This document shows positions 26,718-41,157 of a stretch of DNA of 64,000 nucleotides, piece by piece (position 1 is the first letter of the stretch; each line of letters starts with the position of its first letter). The notes below the pieces were generated by a model that was not told where the DNA came from, made no database searches, and saw only the letters and a program-made list of their open reading frames with translations. Position numbers and translations under genes: made by a program. The stretch comes from Scylla paramamosain. Its lineage: Eukaryota > Arthropoda > Malacostraca > Decapoda > Portunidae. The stretch covers positions 12,124,001 to 12,188,000 of the forward strand of contig NC_087163.1 of NCBI RefSeq assembly GCF_035594125.1. Reading direction: 5' to 3'.

Positions 26718-29143
26718 CTCTATAAAGAGTGTTATTTGTGGGTTTTAGCTTTTTGGTACTTCAGGAACTTATAAACACACAAAATACACATTCCTCGTAA
26801 TGTCCTTTCATTCCCAAACATAGGGTTCTTTGCATGTATTTAAGCATTTTTATTGGTAACAAGCTGAAAAACAATCAAAATACATGTTTTTGATAATGTT
26901 ATTCTGTTTTTCCATAAAGGGTGTTTTGCATGGGTTTTAGCGTTTTGGTATGTAACGAGCTCAAAAAAAATTAAGAACAAGTTCTTGGTAAAAGGTGGTT
27001 ATATTCCCATGTAATATGATTGCCCTGCTTTATAGTGCTTAATTGCCTAACACGCTGAAAAACACTAAAAAGACACTTTTCTAGTAATTTCATTTTTTTT
27101 CCACAGTTTCGGATGTAATTTGAGGTTGGACCACTAAGAATGTGAAAAAAAAACACTCAAAATACACTCATTTCCTAAAATTGTTCTGTTTCTCAATTTA
27201 GAGTGTTATTCATGAGTTTCAGCATTTTGGTGTCTAAGAAACTTCTCCATATATACAAGTTTTGCGTTTTTTGCCTTATGGTTCTTGAAAACTATTAAAA
27301 CATTCATTATACAATTTTCTTGTAATTATTATTTGCGTTTTTTGTAGGTAACAAGCTAAAAAACACTCAACTTTTTTGTAATGTTATTCTATTTCTTCAT
27401 ATTGGTTGGTTTGCATCTCTTTTAGCGTCCTACGCTAAAACTGAAACGACACGTTTTCAGTAATACTGTTGAAATTGCTGAAAACACCCAAAGACACGTT
27501 TCTTCTAAAGTCGTGTAGCTTACCCATATAGGTGGGTTTGCATGCACTTCGTACATAACTCCGGAAAAAGCTAAAATTATTATTATTTTTTTTTTTTCAC
27601 ATAATTTCCCTGAAATTTCTCAGAATTTTGGCATCTCGTTACCTATGAAGATGAATAACAAAAAAAAAATCTATTTTTTAATTATATTTTTTCTCTATAA
27701 AGAGTGTTATTTGTGGGTTTTAGATTTTTGGTACTTAAGGAACTTAAAAATACTCATAATACACGATTTTCGTAATGTCCTTTCGTTTCACAAACATAGG
27801 GTTCTTTGCATGTATTTAAGCGATTTTATAGGTAACATGATCAAAAACAATCAAAATACATGTTTTTGGTAATGTTATTCTGTTTCTCCATAAAGGTTGT
27901 TTTGCATGCGTTTAGCGTTTTGGTATGTAAGGAGTTAAAAAACACTTAGAGGCAAGTTCTTCGTAAAATTTGGTTTTATTCCAATGTAATGTGATTGTTT
28001 TGCTTTTTAGTGTTTTTTTGCATATAACGCTCAAAAACACACAAAAGACACTTTTCTGGTAATGTCATTTTTTTTACCACATAAAGCTAGTTTTGCATGT
28101 AATTTGGGATTTTCGTAACTAAGAATGTGAAAAACACTCAAAATACACACATTTGGTAAGGTAGTTCTGTTTTTCAATTAAAAGTGTTATTCATGAGTTT
28201 TAGTGTTTTGGTATGTAAGAAACTTCTCTATATACACGAGTTTTTGCGTTTTTTGCCTTGTGGTTCTTGTGAAACTATAAAACACTCATTATACACGTTT
28301 CTCGTAATGTCATTTTGCTTTCCAATATAGAGTTCTTTATATCCTTTTGCGCGTTTTTTGTAGGTAAAAAGCTCAAAAACACTTTTTGGTAATGTTATTC
28401 TATTTCTTCATATTTGTTGGATTGCATCCGTTTTAGCGTTTTTCTACTTAAAACACTGAAAAGACACGTTTTCAGTAATTTTGTTTTGGATACACATATT
28501 GACTGACTTCCATATTATTTATCGTTTTGGTGCCTAACATGCTGAAAAACACTGAAAAGACAGGTTTCTGGTAAAGTCCTTTAACTTCCTTATATAGGTG
28601 GCTCTTCATGCACTTTAGGGTTTGGTACATAACAATCCGAAAAAAAAAAGCTATAATTAACTTCTATAATAATATTCTTTTCTCCACATAAATTCCGTGA
28701 ATTTTGGCAGAATTTTAGCATCTCGGTACCTATGAAGATGAATAACCAAAAAAAAAAAAAAGAAAATCTCATTTTTTTTTTTTTTTTTTTCTAAAGAGTG
28801 TTATTTGTGGGTTTTAGCTTCTTGATACTGAAGGAACTTAAAAATCACTCATAATACACGTTTCTCGTAATGTTCTTTCGTTTCCCAAACATAAGGTTCT
28901 TTGTATGTATTTAAGCGTTTTTATACATAACATGATAAAACAACACTCAAAATACATGTATTCGGTAATGTTATTCTGTTTCTCAATAAAATGTATTTTG
29001 CATGCATTTTAGCGTTTTGGTATGTAACGAGCTCAAAAACACTTAAAGGTAAGTTCTTGGAAAAATTTGGTTTTATTCCCATGTAATGTGATTGCCCTGG
29101 CTTTTAGGGCTTTATTGCGTAACACGCTCACAAACACTGAAAA

Positions 29144-29630
29144 GACATGCAAAGCCTCCCATATCAGGAAATTAAAGACCTTACAAGAAATATGTCTTCT
29201 GAGTGTTTTTCAGCATATTAGGCACCAAAACGATAAATAATAAGGAACTCACTCTATGTGGGAATCCAAAAGAAAATTACAGAAAACGTGTCTTCTTAGT
29301 GTTTTACGTAGAAAAACGCTAAAAATGATAGAAACCAACCAATATCAAGAAGCAGAAAAACATTACCAAAAATGTATATTTTGAGTATTTGTGTGCTTGT
29401 TTCCTACAAAAAACAAGCGAAAATTGATAAAAAAAGCACTCTACTCGTATATTGGGAAAGAAAGGGATATTGCGAGAAAAGTCTATATTTAATGTTTTAT
29501 AGTTTAAAAAAAACACAAGGCAAAAAACGCAAAAACTCGTGTATATGGAGAAGTTTCATATATACCAAAATGCTGAAACTCTTGAATAACACTCTTAATT
29601 GAGAAACAGAGCAACCTTACTAAATGCGTG
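29144..29630 (-). repeat. Inverted HOR patch, copy 2
   Basis: Same reverse I-H-G-F-E patch and same two junctions as at 16551-17025: GACA joined to TGCAAAGCCTCCCAT on the left, and AAATGCGTG joined to TCAAAAACACTAAAA on the right. It is embedded in a forward array. Confidence 0.8.
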
Positions 29631-32600
29631 TCAAAAACACTAAAAGACAAGTTCTTCGTAAAAGTTGGTTTTATTCCCATGTAATGTGATTGCCCTGCTT
29701 TTTAGTGCTTTATTACCTAACACGCTCAAGAACACTCAAAGACATTATTCTGGTAATGCCATTTTTTTCCCACATAAAGCTAGTTTCGCATGGAATTTGG
29801 GGTTTTGGTAACTAAGAATGTAAAAAAAACACTCAAAATACACGCATTTAGTAAGGTTGTTCTGTTTCTTGATTAAGAGTGTTATTCATGAGTTTCAGTA
29901 TTTTGGTATCTTAGAAACTTCTCCATACAGTCGAGTGTTTGCGTTTTTTGCCTTGTGATTCTGATGAAACTATAAAACACTCATTATACACGTTTCTCGT
30001 TATGTCCTCTTTTTCTTATATAGAGTGTTTTGCATCCTTTTTCGCGTTTTTTTTATGTAACAAGCTAAAAAACACACAAGATATACTTTTTTGCTAATGT
30101 TATTCTATTTCTTCATATTGCTTGGTTTGCACCCGTTTTAGCGTTTTTCTACGTAAATCTTTCAAAAGACAGTTTTCAGTAATTTTGTTTTGGATTTCCA
30201 TATAGAGTGACTTTCATATTCGTTAAATTTTATCAGATAAGTGTCTTTGCATACACTTTATGGTTTGGAACATAATTCCGAAAAAAAAGGTAAGATTAAC
30301 TTTTCGATAATGTTTTTTCCACATAATTTTCCTGAATTTTGGCAGAATTTTGGCATCTTGGTACCTATGAACATCAATAACAAAAAAATAAAAATGCTAT
30401 TTTTTTTATTCATTATTTTTTCTTTATAAAAGAGTGTTATTTGTAGGTTTTAACGTTTTGTTACTTAAGGAACTTAAAAACATTCATAATACACATTTCT
30501 CGTAATGTCCTTTCGTTTCCCAAATATGGGGATCTTTGCATGTATTTAAGCGTTTTTATAGGTAACATGATAAAAAACACTCAAAATACTTGTTTTTGAT
30601 AATGTTATTCTGCTTCTCCATAAAGGAGTGTTTTACATGCGTTTTAGCGATTTGGTATATAAGGAGCTGAAAAACACTTCAAGGCAAGTTCTTGGTAAAA
30701 GTTAGTTTTCTTCCAGTGTAATATGATTGCCCTGCTTTTCAGTGCTTTATTGCCTAACACGCTCAAAAAGACTGAAAAGATACTTCTGGTAATGTCATTT
30801 CTTCCCACATAAAACTAGTTTCGCATGCTATTTAGGGTTTTGCGAAGAATGTGAAAAAACTCTCAAAATACATGCATTTGGTAATGTTGTTCTGTTTCTC
30901 AATTAAGATTGTTATTCATGAGTTTCAGCATTTTGGTATCTAAGAAAATTCTTTATATACAGGAGTTTTTGCGTTTTTTGCCTTGTAGTTCTTGTGAACG
31001 AAAAGTTCTTTTGCCTGAAAATAATAAGACACTCATTATACATGTTTCTCGTAATGTCCTTTTCTTTCGCAATAGGGACTGCTTTGCATCCTTTTTCGCG
31101 TTTTTTGTAGGTAACAAGCTCAAAAACACTCAAAATATACCTCTTTGGTTATGTTATTGTATTTCTTGATATTGGTTGGTTTTCATCTGTTTTAGCATTT
31201 TTCTACGTAAAACACCGAAAAGACACGTTTTCAGTATTTTTTTCGATTCCCAAAGAATTTTGCCAGAATTTTGACATCTTAGTACCTATGAAGATGAATA
31301 ACAAAAATAAAATAAAATAAAAAAATATATACTTTATTTAATTTTTTTTTTCTTTATAAAGAGTGTTATTTCTGGGTTTTAGCTTTTTTGGTAATAAAGG
31401 AACTTAAAAACACTCATAATACACGTTTCTCGTAATGTCCTTTCGTTTCCCAAAATTAGGGTTCTTTGCATGCATTTAAGCGTTTTTATTGGTAACATGA
31501 TCAAAAACAATCAAAATACATGTTTTTGGTAATTTTATTCTGTTTCACTATAAAGTTTGTTTTCCATGCGTTTTAGTGTTCTGGTATATAAGGACCTCAA
31601 AAAAACTTAAAGGCAAGTTCTTGGTAAAAATTCGTTTTATTCCAATGTAATGTTATTGCCCTCCTTTTTAGTGCTTTATTGCCTAACACGCTGAAAAACA
31701 CTCAAAAGACACTTTTCTGGTAATATATATATTTTTTCCCCACATAAAGCTAGTTTTGCATGGAGTTTGGGGTTTTGGTAACTAAGAATGTGAAAAAACT
31801 CAAAACACAGGCATTTAGTAAGGTTGTTCTATTTCTTAATTAAAAGTGTTATTCATGAGTTCCAGCATTTTGGTATGTAAGAAACTTTTCTTCTACACAC
31901 ATTTGGTAAGGTATTTCTGTTTCAAAATTAAAAGTGTTATTCATGAGTTTCAGCTTTTTGGTATGTAAGAAACTTCTTTATGTACACGAGTTTTTGAGCT
32001 TTTTACCTTGTGGTTCTTGTCAAACTATAAAACACTCATACACGTTAACGTAATGTCCTTTTCTTCGCCAATATGAAGTGCTTTCCATCCAATTTTGCAT
32101 TTTTTGTAGGTAACAAGCTCAAAAACACATAAAAATATATCTTTTTGGTAATGTTATTCTATTTTTTCATATTGGTTAGTTTACATCCGTTTTAGCGTTT
32201 TTCTACGTAAATCACTGAAAAGACACGTTTTCAGTAATATTGTTGAAATTGCTGAAAAACACTCAAAAGACAGGTTTCTGGTAAGTGGTGTAATTTCCCC
32301 ATATAGGTGGATTTGTATACACTTCAGGGTTTGTACAGAACTCCGGAAAAAAGCTAAAATTATTTTTTTATATAATGTTTTTTTTTTACAAAATTTCCAT
32401 TAATTTTGCCAGAATTTTGCCATCTCGGTACCTATGAAGATGAATAACGAAATTTTTTTTCTCTATAAAGAGTGTTATTTGTGTTTTAGCTTTTTGTTAC
32501 TTAAATAACTTAAAACCACTCTTAATCCATGATTTTCGTAATGTCCTTTTGTTATACAAACATAGGGTTTTTTACATGTATTTAAGCGTTTTTATAGGTT

Positions 32601-33893
32601 ACATGATCAAAAACACTCAAAATACATGTTTTGGTAATGTTATTATGTTTCTCCATAAAGGGTGTTTTGCATGCGTTTTAGCGATTTGGTATGTAAGGAG
32701 TTAAAAAACACTTCAAGGCAAGTTCTTCGTAAAAGTTGGTTTTATTCCCATGTAATGTGATTTTTCTACTTTTTAGTGCTTTATTGCATATCACGCTCAA
32801 AAACACTAAAAAGACACTTTTTTGGTATTATCATTTTTTTTTCCCACATGAAGGTAGTTTCGCATGTAATTTGGCATTTTCGTAACTAAGAATGTGAAAA
32901 ACACTCAAAATACAAAATTTGGTAAGGTAGTTTTGTTTATTGATTAAAAGTGTTATTCATGCATTTCATCATTTCGGTTTGTAAGAAATTTCTCTATATA
33001 CATGAGTTTTTGCGTTTATTGCCTTGTGGTTCTTTTAAAACTATAAAACACTCATTATACACGTTTCTCGTAATGTCCTTTTGTTTCCTAATATAGAGTA
33101 CTTTACATCCATTTTTGCATTTTTTGTTGGTAACAAGCTCAAAAACACTCAAAATATATCTTTTGGTGATGTTAATCTATTTCATCATATAGGTTGGTTT
33201 GCATCCGCTTGAGTGTTTTCTATGTAAAACACTGAAAAGACAAGTTATCACTAATTTTGTTTTGCATTCACATATTGACTGGCTTCCATATTATTTATCG
33301 TTTTGGTGCCTAACATGCTAAAAAACACTGAGAAGACAGGTTTCTGTTAAAATCGTTTAACTTCCCTATATAGGTGTCTTTGCGTGCTATTTAGGGTTTG
33401 GTACATAACAATCCGAAAAAATGCTATATTTAACTTTTTTGGTAATGTTCTTTTTTCCACATAAATTCCCTGACTCGGTACCTATAAGGATGAATAACAA
33501 AAAAAAAATCCCATTTTTTTTGTTTATTTTTTTCTAAATAAAGAGTGTTATTTGTGGGTTTTAGCTTTTAGGTACTAAAGGAACTTAAAAAAACATATAT
33601 AATACACGTTTCTTGTAATGTCCTTTTGTTTCCCAAACATAAGGTTTTTTGCATGTATTTAAGCGTTTTTATAGATAATATGATGAAACACACTTAAAAT
33701 ACATGTATTTGGTAATATTATTCTTTTTCTCCATAAAATGCATTTTGCATGATGTTTAGCGTTTTGGTATGTAAGGAGCTCAAAAACACTTAAAGGCAAG
33801 TTCTTGGTAAAATTTGGTTTTATTCCCATGTAATGTGATTGCCCTTCGTTTTAGTGCTTTATTGCGTAACACGCTCAAAAACACTCAAAAGAC
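29631..33893 (+). repeat. Forward HOR satellite array, block 5
   Basis: Monomer A starts near 30429, 31357, 32465 and 33537. The part to about 31.7 kb is a direct copy of about 17.03-19.1 kb. The unit near 32.24 kb has the shortened H/I junction and the ACTCCGG form of J. About 32.7-33.5 kb matches about 36.3-37.05 kb directly. No gene is seen. Confidence 0.85.
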
Positions 33894-34363
33894 ATGCAAG
33901 GCCTCGCATATGAAGAAATAAGAGACCTTACCAGAAAACTGTCTTTTGAGTGTTTTTCAGCATGTTAGGCACCAAAACGATAAATAATTAGGAACTCACT
34001 CTATGTGGGAATCCAAAAGAAAATTACTGAAAACGTGTCTTCTCAGTGTTTTACGTAAAACTGATGCAAACCAACCAATATCAAGAAGCAGAAAAACATT
34101 ACCAAAAATATATATTTTGAGTGTTTTTGAGCTCGTTACATACAAAAAAAAAAAACCACAAAATTGATACAAAACAGTCTATATTGGGAAACAAAGGGAC
34201 ATTGCGAGAAAAGTGTATAATGAATGTTTTATAGTTCAAAAAAACCAGAAGCCAAAAAACGCAAAAACTCGTGTATATGGAGAAGCTTCCTAGATACTAA
34301 AATGCTGAAACTCATGAATAACACACTTAATTGAGAAACGGAACAACCTTACTAAATGCGTGT
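33894..34363 (-). repeat. Inverted HOR patch, copy 3
   Basis: Reverse I-H-G-F-E patch with the same boundary joints as the copies at 16551 and 29144. An internal deletion has shortened the H/G part slightly near 34060. Confidence 0.8.
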
Positions 34364-37056
34364 CAAAAACACTAAAAGGCAAGTTTTCCGTAAAAGTTGG
34401 TTTTATTCCCATGTAATGTGATTGCCCTGCTTTTTAGTGCTTTATTGCCTAACATGCTCAAAAACACTCAGACACTTTTCTGGTAATGTCATTTTTTTCC
34501 CACATAAAGTTAGTTTCGCATGGAATTTGGGGTTTTGGTAACTAAGAATGTAAAAAAAGCACTCAAAATACACGCATTTAGTAAGGTAGTTATGTTTCTC
34601 AATTAAAAGTGTTATTTCAGCATTTTGGTATGTAAGAAACTTCTCTATACACACGAGTTTTTGCGTTTTTTGCCTTGTGGTTTGTGTGAAACTATAAAAC
34701 ACTCATTATACACGTTTCTCGTAATGTTCTTTTCTTTCCCAATATAGAGTGCTTTCCATCCATTTTCGCATTTTTTCTAGGTAACAAGCTGAAAAACACT
34801 CAAAATATATCTTTTTGGTAATGTTATTCTATTTCTTCATATTGGTTGGTTTGCATCCGTTTAAGCGTTATTCTTCGTAAATGACTGAAAAGACACGTTT
34901 TTAGTAATATTGTTGAAATTGCTGAAAAAACTTTCAAAAGACAGATTTCTGGTAAAGTCTTGTAATTTCCCCATATAGATGGCTTTGCATGCACTTCTGG
35001 GTTTGGTACATAATTCCGGAGAAAAGCTAAATTTTTTTTTTTTTATATGTCCTTTCGTTTCACAGACGTAGGGTTCTTTGCATGTATTTAAGCGTTTTTA
35101 TAGGTAACATGATCAAAAACATTCAAAATACCTGTTTTTGGTAATGTTATTCTGTTTCTTCATAAAGGGTGTTTTGCATGCGTTTTAGCGTTTTGTTATG
35201 TAAGGAGTTAAACACACTTAAAGGCAATTTCCTCTTAAAAGTTAGTTTTATTCCTATATAATGTGATTATTCTGTTTTTAGTGCATTGTTGCATATCACG
35301 CTCAAAAACACTCAAAAGACACTTTTCTGATAATGTCATTTTTTCCCACATAAAGCTAGTTTCGCATGTAATTTGGGATTTTCGTAACTAAGAATGTGAA
35401 AAACACTCAAAATACACACATTTGGTAAGGTAGTTCTGTTTCTGAATTAAAAGTGTTATTAATGAGTTTTAGCATTTTTGTATGTAAGAAACTTCTCAAT
35501 ATACACGAGTTTTTGCGTTTTTTTGTCTTGTGGTTCTTGTGAAACTATAAATTAATCATTATGCACGTATCTCTAAATGTCCTTTTGCTTCCCAATATAG
35601 AGTGCTTTTACATCCATTTTCGCGTTTTTCGTAGGTAAAATGCTCAAAAACACTTTTTGGTAATGTTATTCAGTTTCTTCATATTTTTTCTACGTGAAAC
35701 ACTGAAAAGACACGTTTTCAGTAATTTTGTTTTGGATTCACATATTGACTGACTTCCATATTATTTATCGGTTTGGTGCGTAACATGCTGAAAAACACTG
35801 AAAAGACAAGTTTCTGGTAAACTCGTTTAATTTCCTCATATAGGTGGCATTGCATGTACTTTAGGGTTTGGTAAATAACAATCCGAAAAAAAAAAGCTAT
35901 AATTAACTTCTTTGATAATGTTCTTTTTTCCTCATAAATTCCCTGAATTTTGGCAGTATTTTGGCATCTCGGTACTTATGAAAATTAATAAAAAAAATGC
36001 AATTTTTAATTTATTTTTTTTATTTTTTCTCTTTAATGAGTGTTATTTGTGGTTTTTAACGTTTTGGTACTTAAGAAACTTAAAAACAGTCAAAATACAC
36101 GTTTCTCGTAATGTCCTTTCGTTTCCGAAAGATAGGTTTCTTTGCCTGTATTTAAGCGTTTTTATAGGTAACATGATCAAAAACACTTAAAACATGTTTT
36201 CTGTAATGTTTTTCTGCTTCTCCATAAAGGATTGTTTTGCATGCGTTTTAGCGTTTTGGTATGTAAGGAGCTCAAAACACAATGGCAAGTTCTTGGTCAA
36301 AGTTGGTTTTATTTCCATGTAATGTGATTTTTGTACTTTTAAGTGCTTTATTGCATATCACGCTCAAAAATACTAAAAAGACGCTTTTTTGGTATTGTCG
36401 TTTTTTTTTTTTTTTTCCCACATGAAGGTAGTTTCGCATGTAATTTGGCATTTTCGTAACTAAGAATGTGAAAAACACTCAAAATACACAATTTGGTAAG
36501 GTAGTTTTGTTGATTGATTAAAAGTGTTATTCATGCATTTCATCATTTCGGTATATAAGAAATTTCTCTATATACACGAGTTTTTGCGTTTATTGCCTTG
36601 TGGTTCTTTTAAAACTATAAAACACTCATTATACACGTTTCTCGTAATGTCGTTTTGTTTCCTAATATAGAGTACTTTACATCCATTTTTGCATTTTTTG
36701 TTGGTAACAAGCTCAAAAACACTCAAAATATATCTTTTTGGTAATGTTATTCTATTTCATCATATATGATGGTTTGTATCCGCTTGAGTGTTTTCTATGT
36801 AAAACACTAAAAAGACAAGTTTTCACTAATTTTGTTTTCTATTCACATATTGACTGACTTCCATATTATTTATCGTTTTGGTTCCTAACATGCTAAAAAA
36901 ACACTGAAAAGACAGGTTTCTCTTAAAATCGTTTAACTTCCATATATAGGTGTCTTTGCATGCTATTTAGGGTTTGGTACATAACAATCCGAAAAAAAAA
37001 GCTATAATTAACTTTTTTGGTAATGTTCTTTTTTCCACATAAATTCCCTGAATTTA
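34364..37056 (+). repeat. Forward HOR satellite array, block 6
   Basis: Only one clear monomer A start (near 36027) is present, because a deletion near 35025-35050 joins monomer J directly to the middle of the next A. About 35.3-36.3 kb is a direct copy of about 1-1.08 kb. The block stops near 37056 within monomer J, where the sequence turns into reverse G monomers. No gene is seen. Confidence 0.84.
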
Positions 37057-40000
37057 TGCTAACGCTAAATCGGATGTAAACCAACCAATATGAAGAAAAA
37101 TAAAATAACACTAGCTTGTTACCTACAAAAAAGGTGAAAATGGATGCAAACCACTCTCTATTGGGAAACAAAAGGACATTACGAGAAACGTGTATAATGA
37201 GTGTCTTATTATTTTCGAGCAAAAGAACTTGTGGTTCACAAGAACCACAAGGCAAAAAACGCAAAAACTCGTGTATATAAAGAAGTTTCTTAGATACCAA
37301 AATGCTGAAACTCGTGAATAACAACAATCTTTATTGAGAAAAAGAAAAACCTTACCAAAAGCGTGTATTTTCAGTGTTTTTCACATTCTTAGCAAAATCC
37401 CAAATAGCATGCAAAACTAGCTTTATGTGGGAAAAAAAATGACATTACCAGAAGTGTCTTTTGAGTGTTTTTGAGCGTGTTAGGCAATAAAGCACTAAAA
37501 AGCAGGGTAATCACATTACATGGGAATAAAAGCAACTTTTACCAAGAACTTGCCTTTAAGTGTTTTTGAGCTCATTACATACCAAAACGCTAAAACGCAT
37601 GCAAAAAATCTTTTATGGAGAAACAGAATAAAATTACCAAAAACATAAATTTTGAGGGTTTTCATCATGTTATCTATAATAACGCTTAAATACATACAAA
37701 GAACCTTAAGTTTGCGAAACGAAAGGACATTACGAGAAATGTTTATTATAAGTATTTTTAAGTTGCTTAAGTACCAAAAAGTTAAAACCCACAAATAACT
37801 TTTTATTTAGAAACAAAGTAAGAAAAAAAAAATAGGATTTTTTTTTTTTTGTTATTTATCTTCATAGGTACCGAGATGCCAAAATTCTGGGAAAATTCAG
37901 GGCTATTATATGATCAAAGAAAATTATTAAAAAATTTAATTTTAGCTTTTTTTTCGGACTGTTATATACCAAACCATAAAGTGCATCCAAAGACTCCTAT
38001 ATGAGGAAATTAAACGAACTTACCAGAAATCTGTTTTTTGAGTGTTTTTCAGCATGTTAGGCACCAAAACGATAAATAATAAAGAACTTACTCTATATGA
38101 GAATCCAAAACAAAATTGCTTAAAACGTGTCTTTTCAGTGTTTACGTAGAAAAACGCTAAAACGGATTGAAACCAACCAATATCAAGAAATAGAAAAACA
38201 TTACCAAAAAGGTATATTTTTAATGTTTTTGAGCTTGTTACCTACAAAAAACGGGAAAATTGATGGAAAGCACTCAATATTAGAAAACAAAAGGACTTTG
38301 CAAGAAAAGTGTATAATGAGTTTTTATAGTTTAAAGAAACCAAAAAGGCAAAAAACACAAAAACTCGTGGATATGGAGTAGGTTCCTAGATACCAAAATG
38401 CTGAAACTCATAAATAACACTCTTAATAGAGAAACAGAACAACCTTACTAAATGCGTGTATTTTGAGTGCTTTTCACATTCTTAGTTACCAAAAATCCCA
38501 AATTGCATGCAAAACCACCTTTATGTAAGAAAAAAATGACATTACCATAAAAGTGTCTTTTAAGTGTTTTTGAGCGTGAGAGGCAATAAAGCACTAAAAA
38601 GCAGAACAATCATATTACATGGAATAACACCAATTTATACCAAAAACTTGCCTTTAAGTGTTTTTGAGCTCCTTATATAACAAACCGCTAAAACGCATGC
38701 AAAACAAACTTTAAGGAGATATAGAATAACATTACCAAAAACATGTATTTTGAGTGTTTTTGATCATGTTATCTATAAAAACGTTTAAATACATGCAAAA
38801 AACATTATGTTTGGGAAACGAAAGGACATTACGAGAAACGTGTATTATGAGTGTTTTTAAGTTCCATTAGTACCAAAAAAGGTAAAACCGAGAAATGTTA
38901 CCTCTTTATAGAGAAAAAAAATTAAAATTAAGTATATATTTTTTTATTTTTGTTATTGATCTTCATAGGTAATAATATGTGAAAATTCTGGCAAAATTCT
39001 TTGGGAATCGAAAAAAAAAATACTGAAAACGTGTCTTTTCGGTGTTATACGTAGAAAAACGCTAAAACAGATGAAAACCAACCAATATTAAAAAAAAACA
39101 ATAACATAACCAAAGAAGTATATTTTGAGTGTTTTTGAGCTTCTTACCTACAAAAAACGAGAAAAAGGATGCAAAGCAGTCCTTATTGGGAAAGAAAAGG
39201 ACATTACGAGAAACATGTATAATGAGTGTCTTATTATTTTCGGGGAAAAGAACTTTTCGTTCACAAGAACCGCAAGGCAAAAAACGCAAAAACTCGTGTA
39301 TATAAAGAAGTTTCTTAGATAACAAAATGCTGAAACTCATGAATAATAATCTTAATTGAGAAACAGAACAACATTACCATGTATTTTGAGAGTTTTTTTC
39401 ACATTCTTCGCAAAACCCTAAATAGCATGCGAAACTAGTTTTATGTGGGAAAAAATGACATTACCAGAAGTATCTTTTCTGTGTTTTTGAGCGTGTTAGG
39501 CAATAAAGCACTGAAAAGCACGGCAATCATATTACACTGGAAGTAAACTAACTTTTACCAAAAACTTGCCTTGAAGTTTTTTTCAGCTCCTTATATACCA
39601 AATCGCTAAAACGCATGTAAAACACTCCTTTATGGAGAAGCAGAATAACATTATCAAAAACAAGTGTTTTGAGTGTTTTTTATCATGTTACCTATAAAAA
39701 CGCTTAAATACATGCAAAGATCCCCATATTTGGGAAACGAAAGGACATTACGAGAAATGTGTATTATAAATGTTTTTAAGTTCCTTAAGTACCAAAACGT
39801 TAAAACCTACAAATAACACTCTTTATAAAGAAAAAATAATAAATAAAAAAATAGCATTTTTATTTTTTGTTATTGATGTTCATAGGTACCAATATGCCAA
39901 AATTCTGACAAAATTCAGGAAAATTATGTGGAAAAAACATTATCGAAAAAGTTAATCTTACCTTTTTTTTCGGAGTTATGTTCCAAACCATAAAGTGTAT

Positions 40001-40678
40001 GCAAACCCACTTATCTGATAAAATTTAACGACTTTACAAGAAACCTGTCTTTTGAGTTTTTTTCTGCATGTTATGCACCAAAATGATAAATAATATGAAA
40101 GTCAATCTATATGGAAATCCAAAACAAAATTACTGAAAATGTCTTTTAAAAGATTTACGTAGAAAAACGCTAAAACGGATGCAAACCAAGCAATATGAAG
40201 AAATAGAATAACATTACCAAAAAAATATATTTTTTGTGTTTTTAGCTTGTTACATAAAAAAAAACGCGAAAATGGATGCAAAACACTCTATATAAGAAAA
40301 AAGAGGACATAACGACAAACGTGTATAATGAGTGTTTTATAGTTTCATCAGAATCACAAGGCAAAAAACGCCAACACTCGACTGTATGAAGAAGTTTCTA
40401 AGATACCAAAATACTGAAACTCATGAATAACACTCTTAATCAAGAAACAGAATAACCTTAATAAATGCGTGTATTTTGAGTGTTTTTTTACATTCTTAGT
40501 TACCAAAACCCCAAATTCCATGCGAAACTAGCTTTATGTGGAAAAAAATGACATTACTAGAAAAATGTCTTTGAGTGTTCTTGAGCGTGTTATGTAATAA
40601 AGAACTAAAAAGCAGGGCAATAACATTACATGGGAATAAAACCAACTTTTATAAAGAACTTGTCTTTTGTTGTTTTTG
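37057..40678 (-). repeat. Reverse HOR satellite array, block 7
   Basis: Reverse-oriented units, with monomer A ends (ACCCACAAATAACACTC) near 37790, 38895 and 39825. The 930-bp interval corresponds to the 932-bp and 928-bp intervals at 17888-18820 and 30429-31357, and the whole segment is their inverted copy. No gene is seen. Confidence 0.86.
37228..37251. repeat. 10-bp-stem hairpin in variant F monomer
   Basis: CTTGTGGTTC and GAACCACAAG are separated by ACAA and form a perfect 10-bp inverted repeat. Ordinary F monomers have only one arm. Similar hairpins lie at 47368-47391 and 58407-58430, with degraded forms near 1385-1408 and 18441-18464. Confidence 0.85.
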
Positions 40679-41157
40679 ACACGCATTTAGTAAGGTTGCT
40701 CTGTTTCTCAATTGAAAGTGTTATTCATGAGTTTCAGCATTTTGGTATATAGGAAACTTCTCCATATACACGAGTTTTTGCATTTTTTCCCTTGTGTTTT
40801 TTTTAAACTATAAAACATTCATTATACACTTTTCTCGCAATATCCATTTCTTTCCTAATATAGAGTGCTTTTTATCAATTTTCGCTTGTTTTTTGTGGGA
40901 AACAAGCACACAGACACTCAAAATATACATTTTTGGTAATGTTTTTTCTGCTTTTTGATATTGGTTGGTTTGTATCATTTTTAGCGTTTTTCTACGTAAA
41001 AAACTGAGAAGACACGTTTTCAGTAATTTTCTTTTAGATTCCCACATAGAGTGAGTTCCTTATTATTTATCGTTTTTGTGCCTAATATGCTGGAAAAACA
41101 CTCAGAAGACATATTTCTTGTAAGGTCTTTAATTTCCTCATATGGAAGGCTTTGCAT
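40679..41157 (+). repeat. Inverted HOR patch, copy 4
   Basis: A forward E-F-G-H-I patch lies inside a reverse array: the same rearrangement as at 16551, 29144 and 33894, carried within a segment that was itself inverted. Confidence 0.8.

Noticed and set aside
36923..37327. 134-codon minus-strand frame
   Set aside because: It crosses the orientation switch at 37056 and is made of repeat sequence in two orientations.
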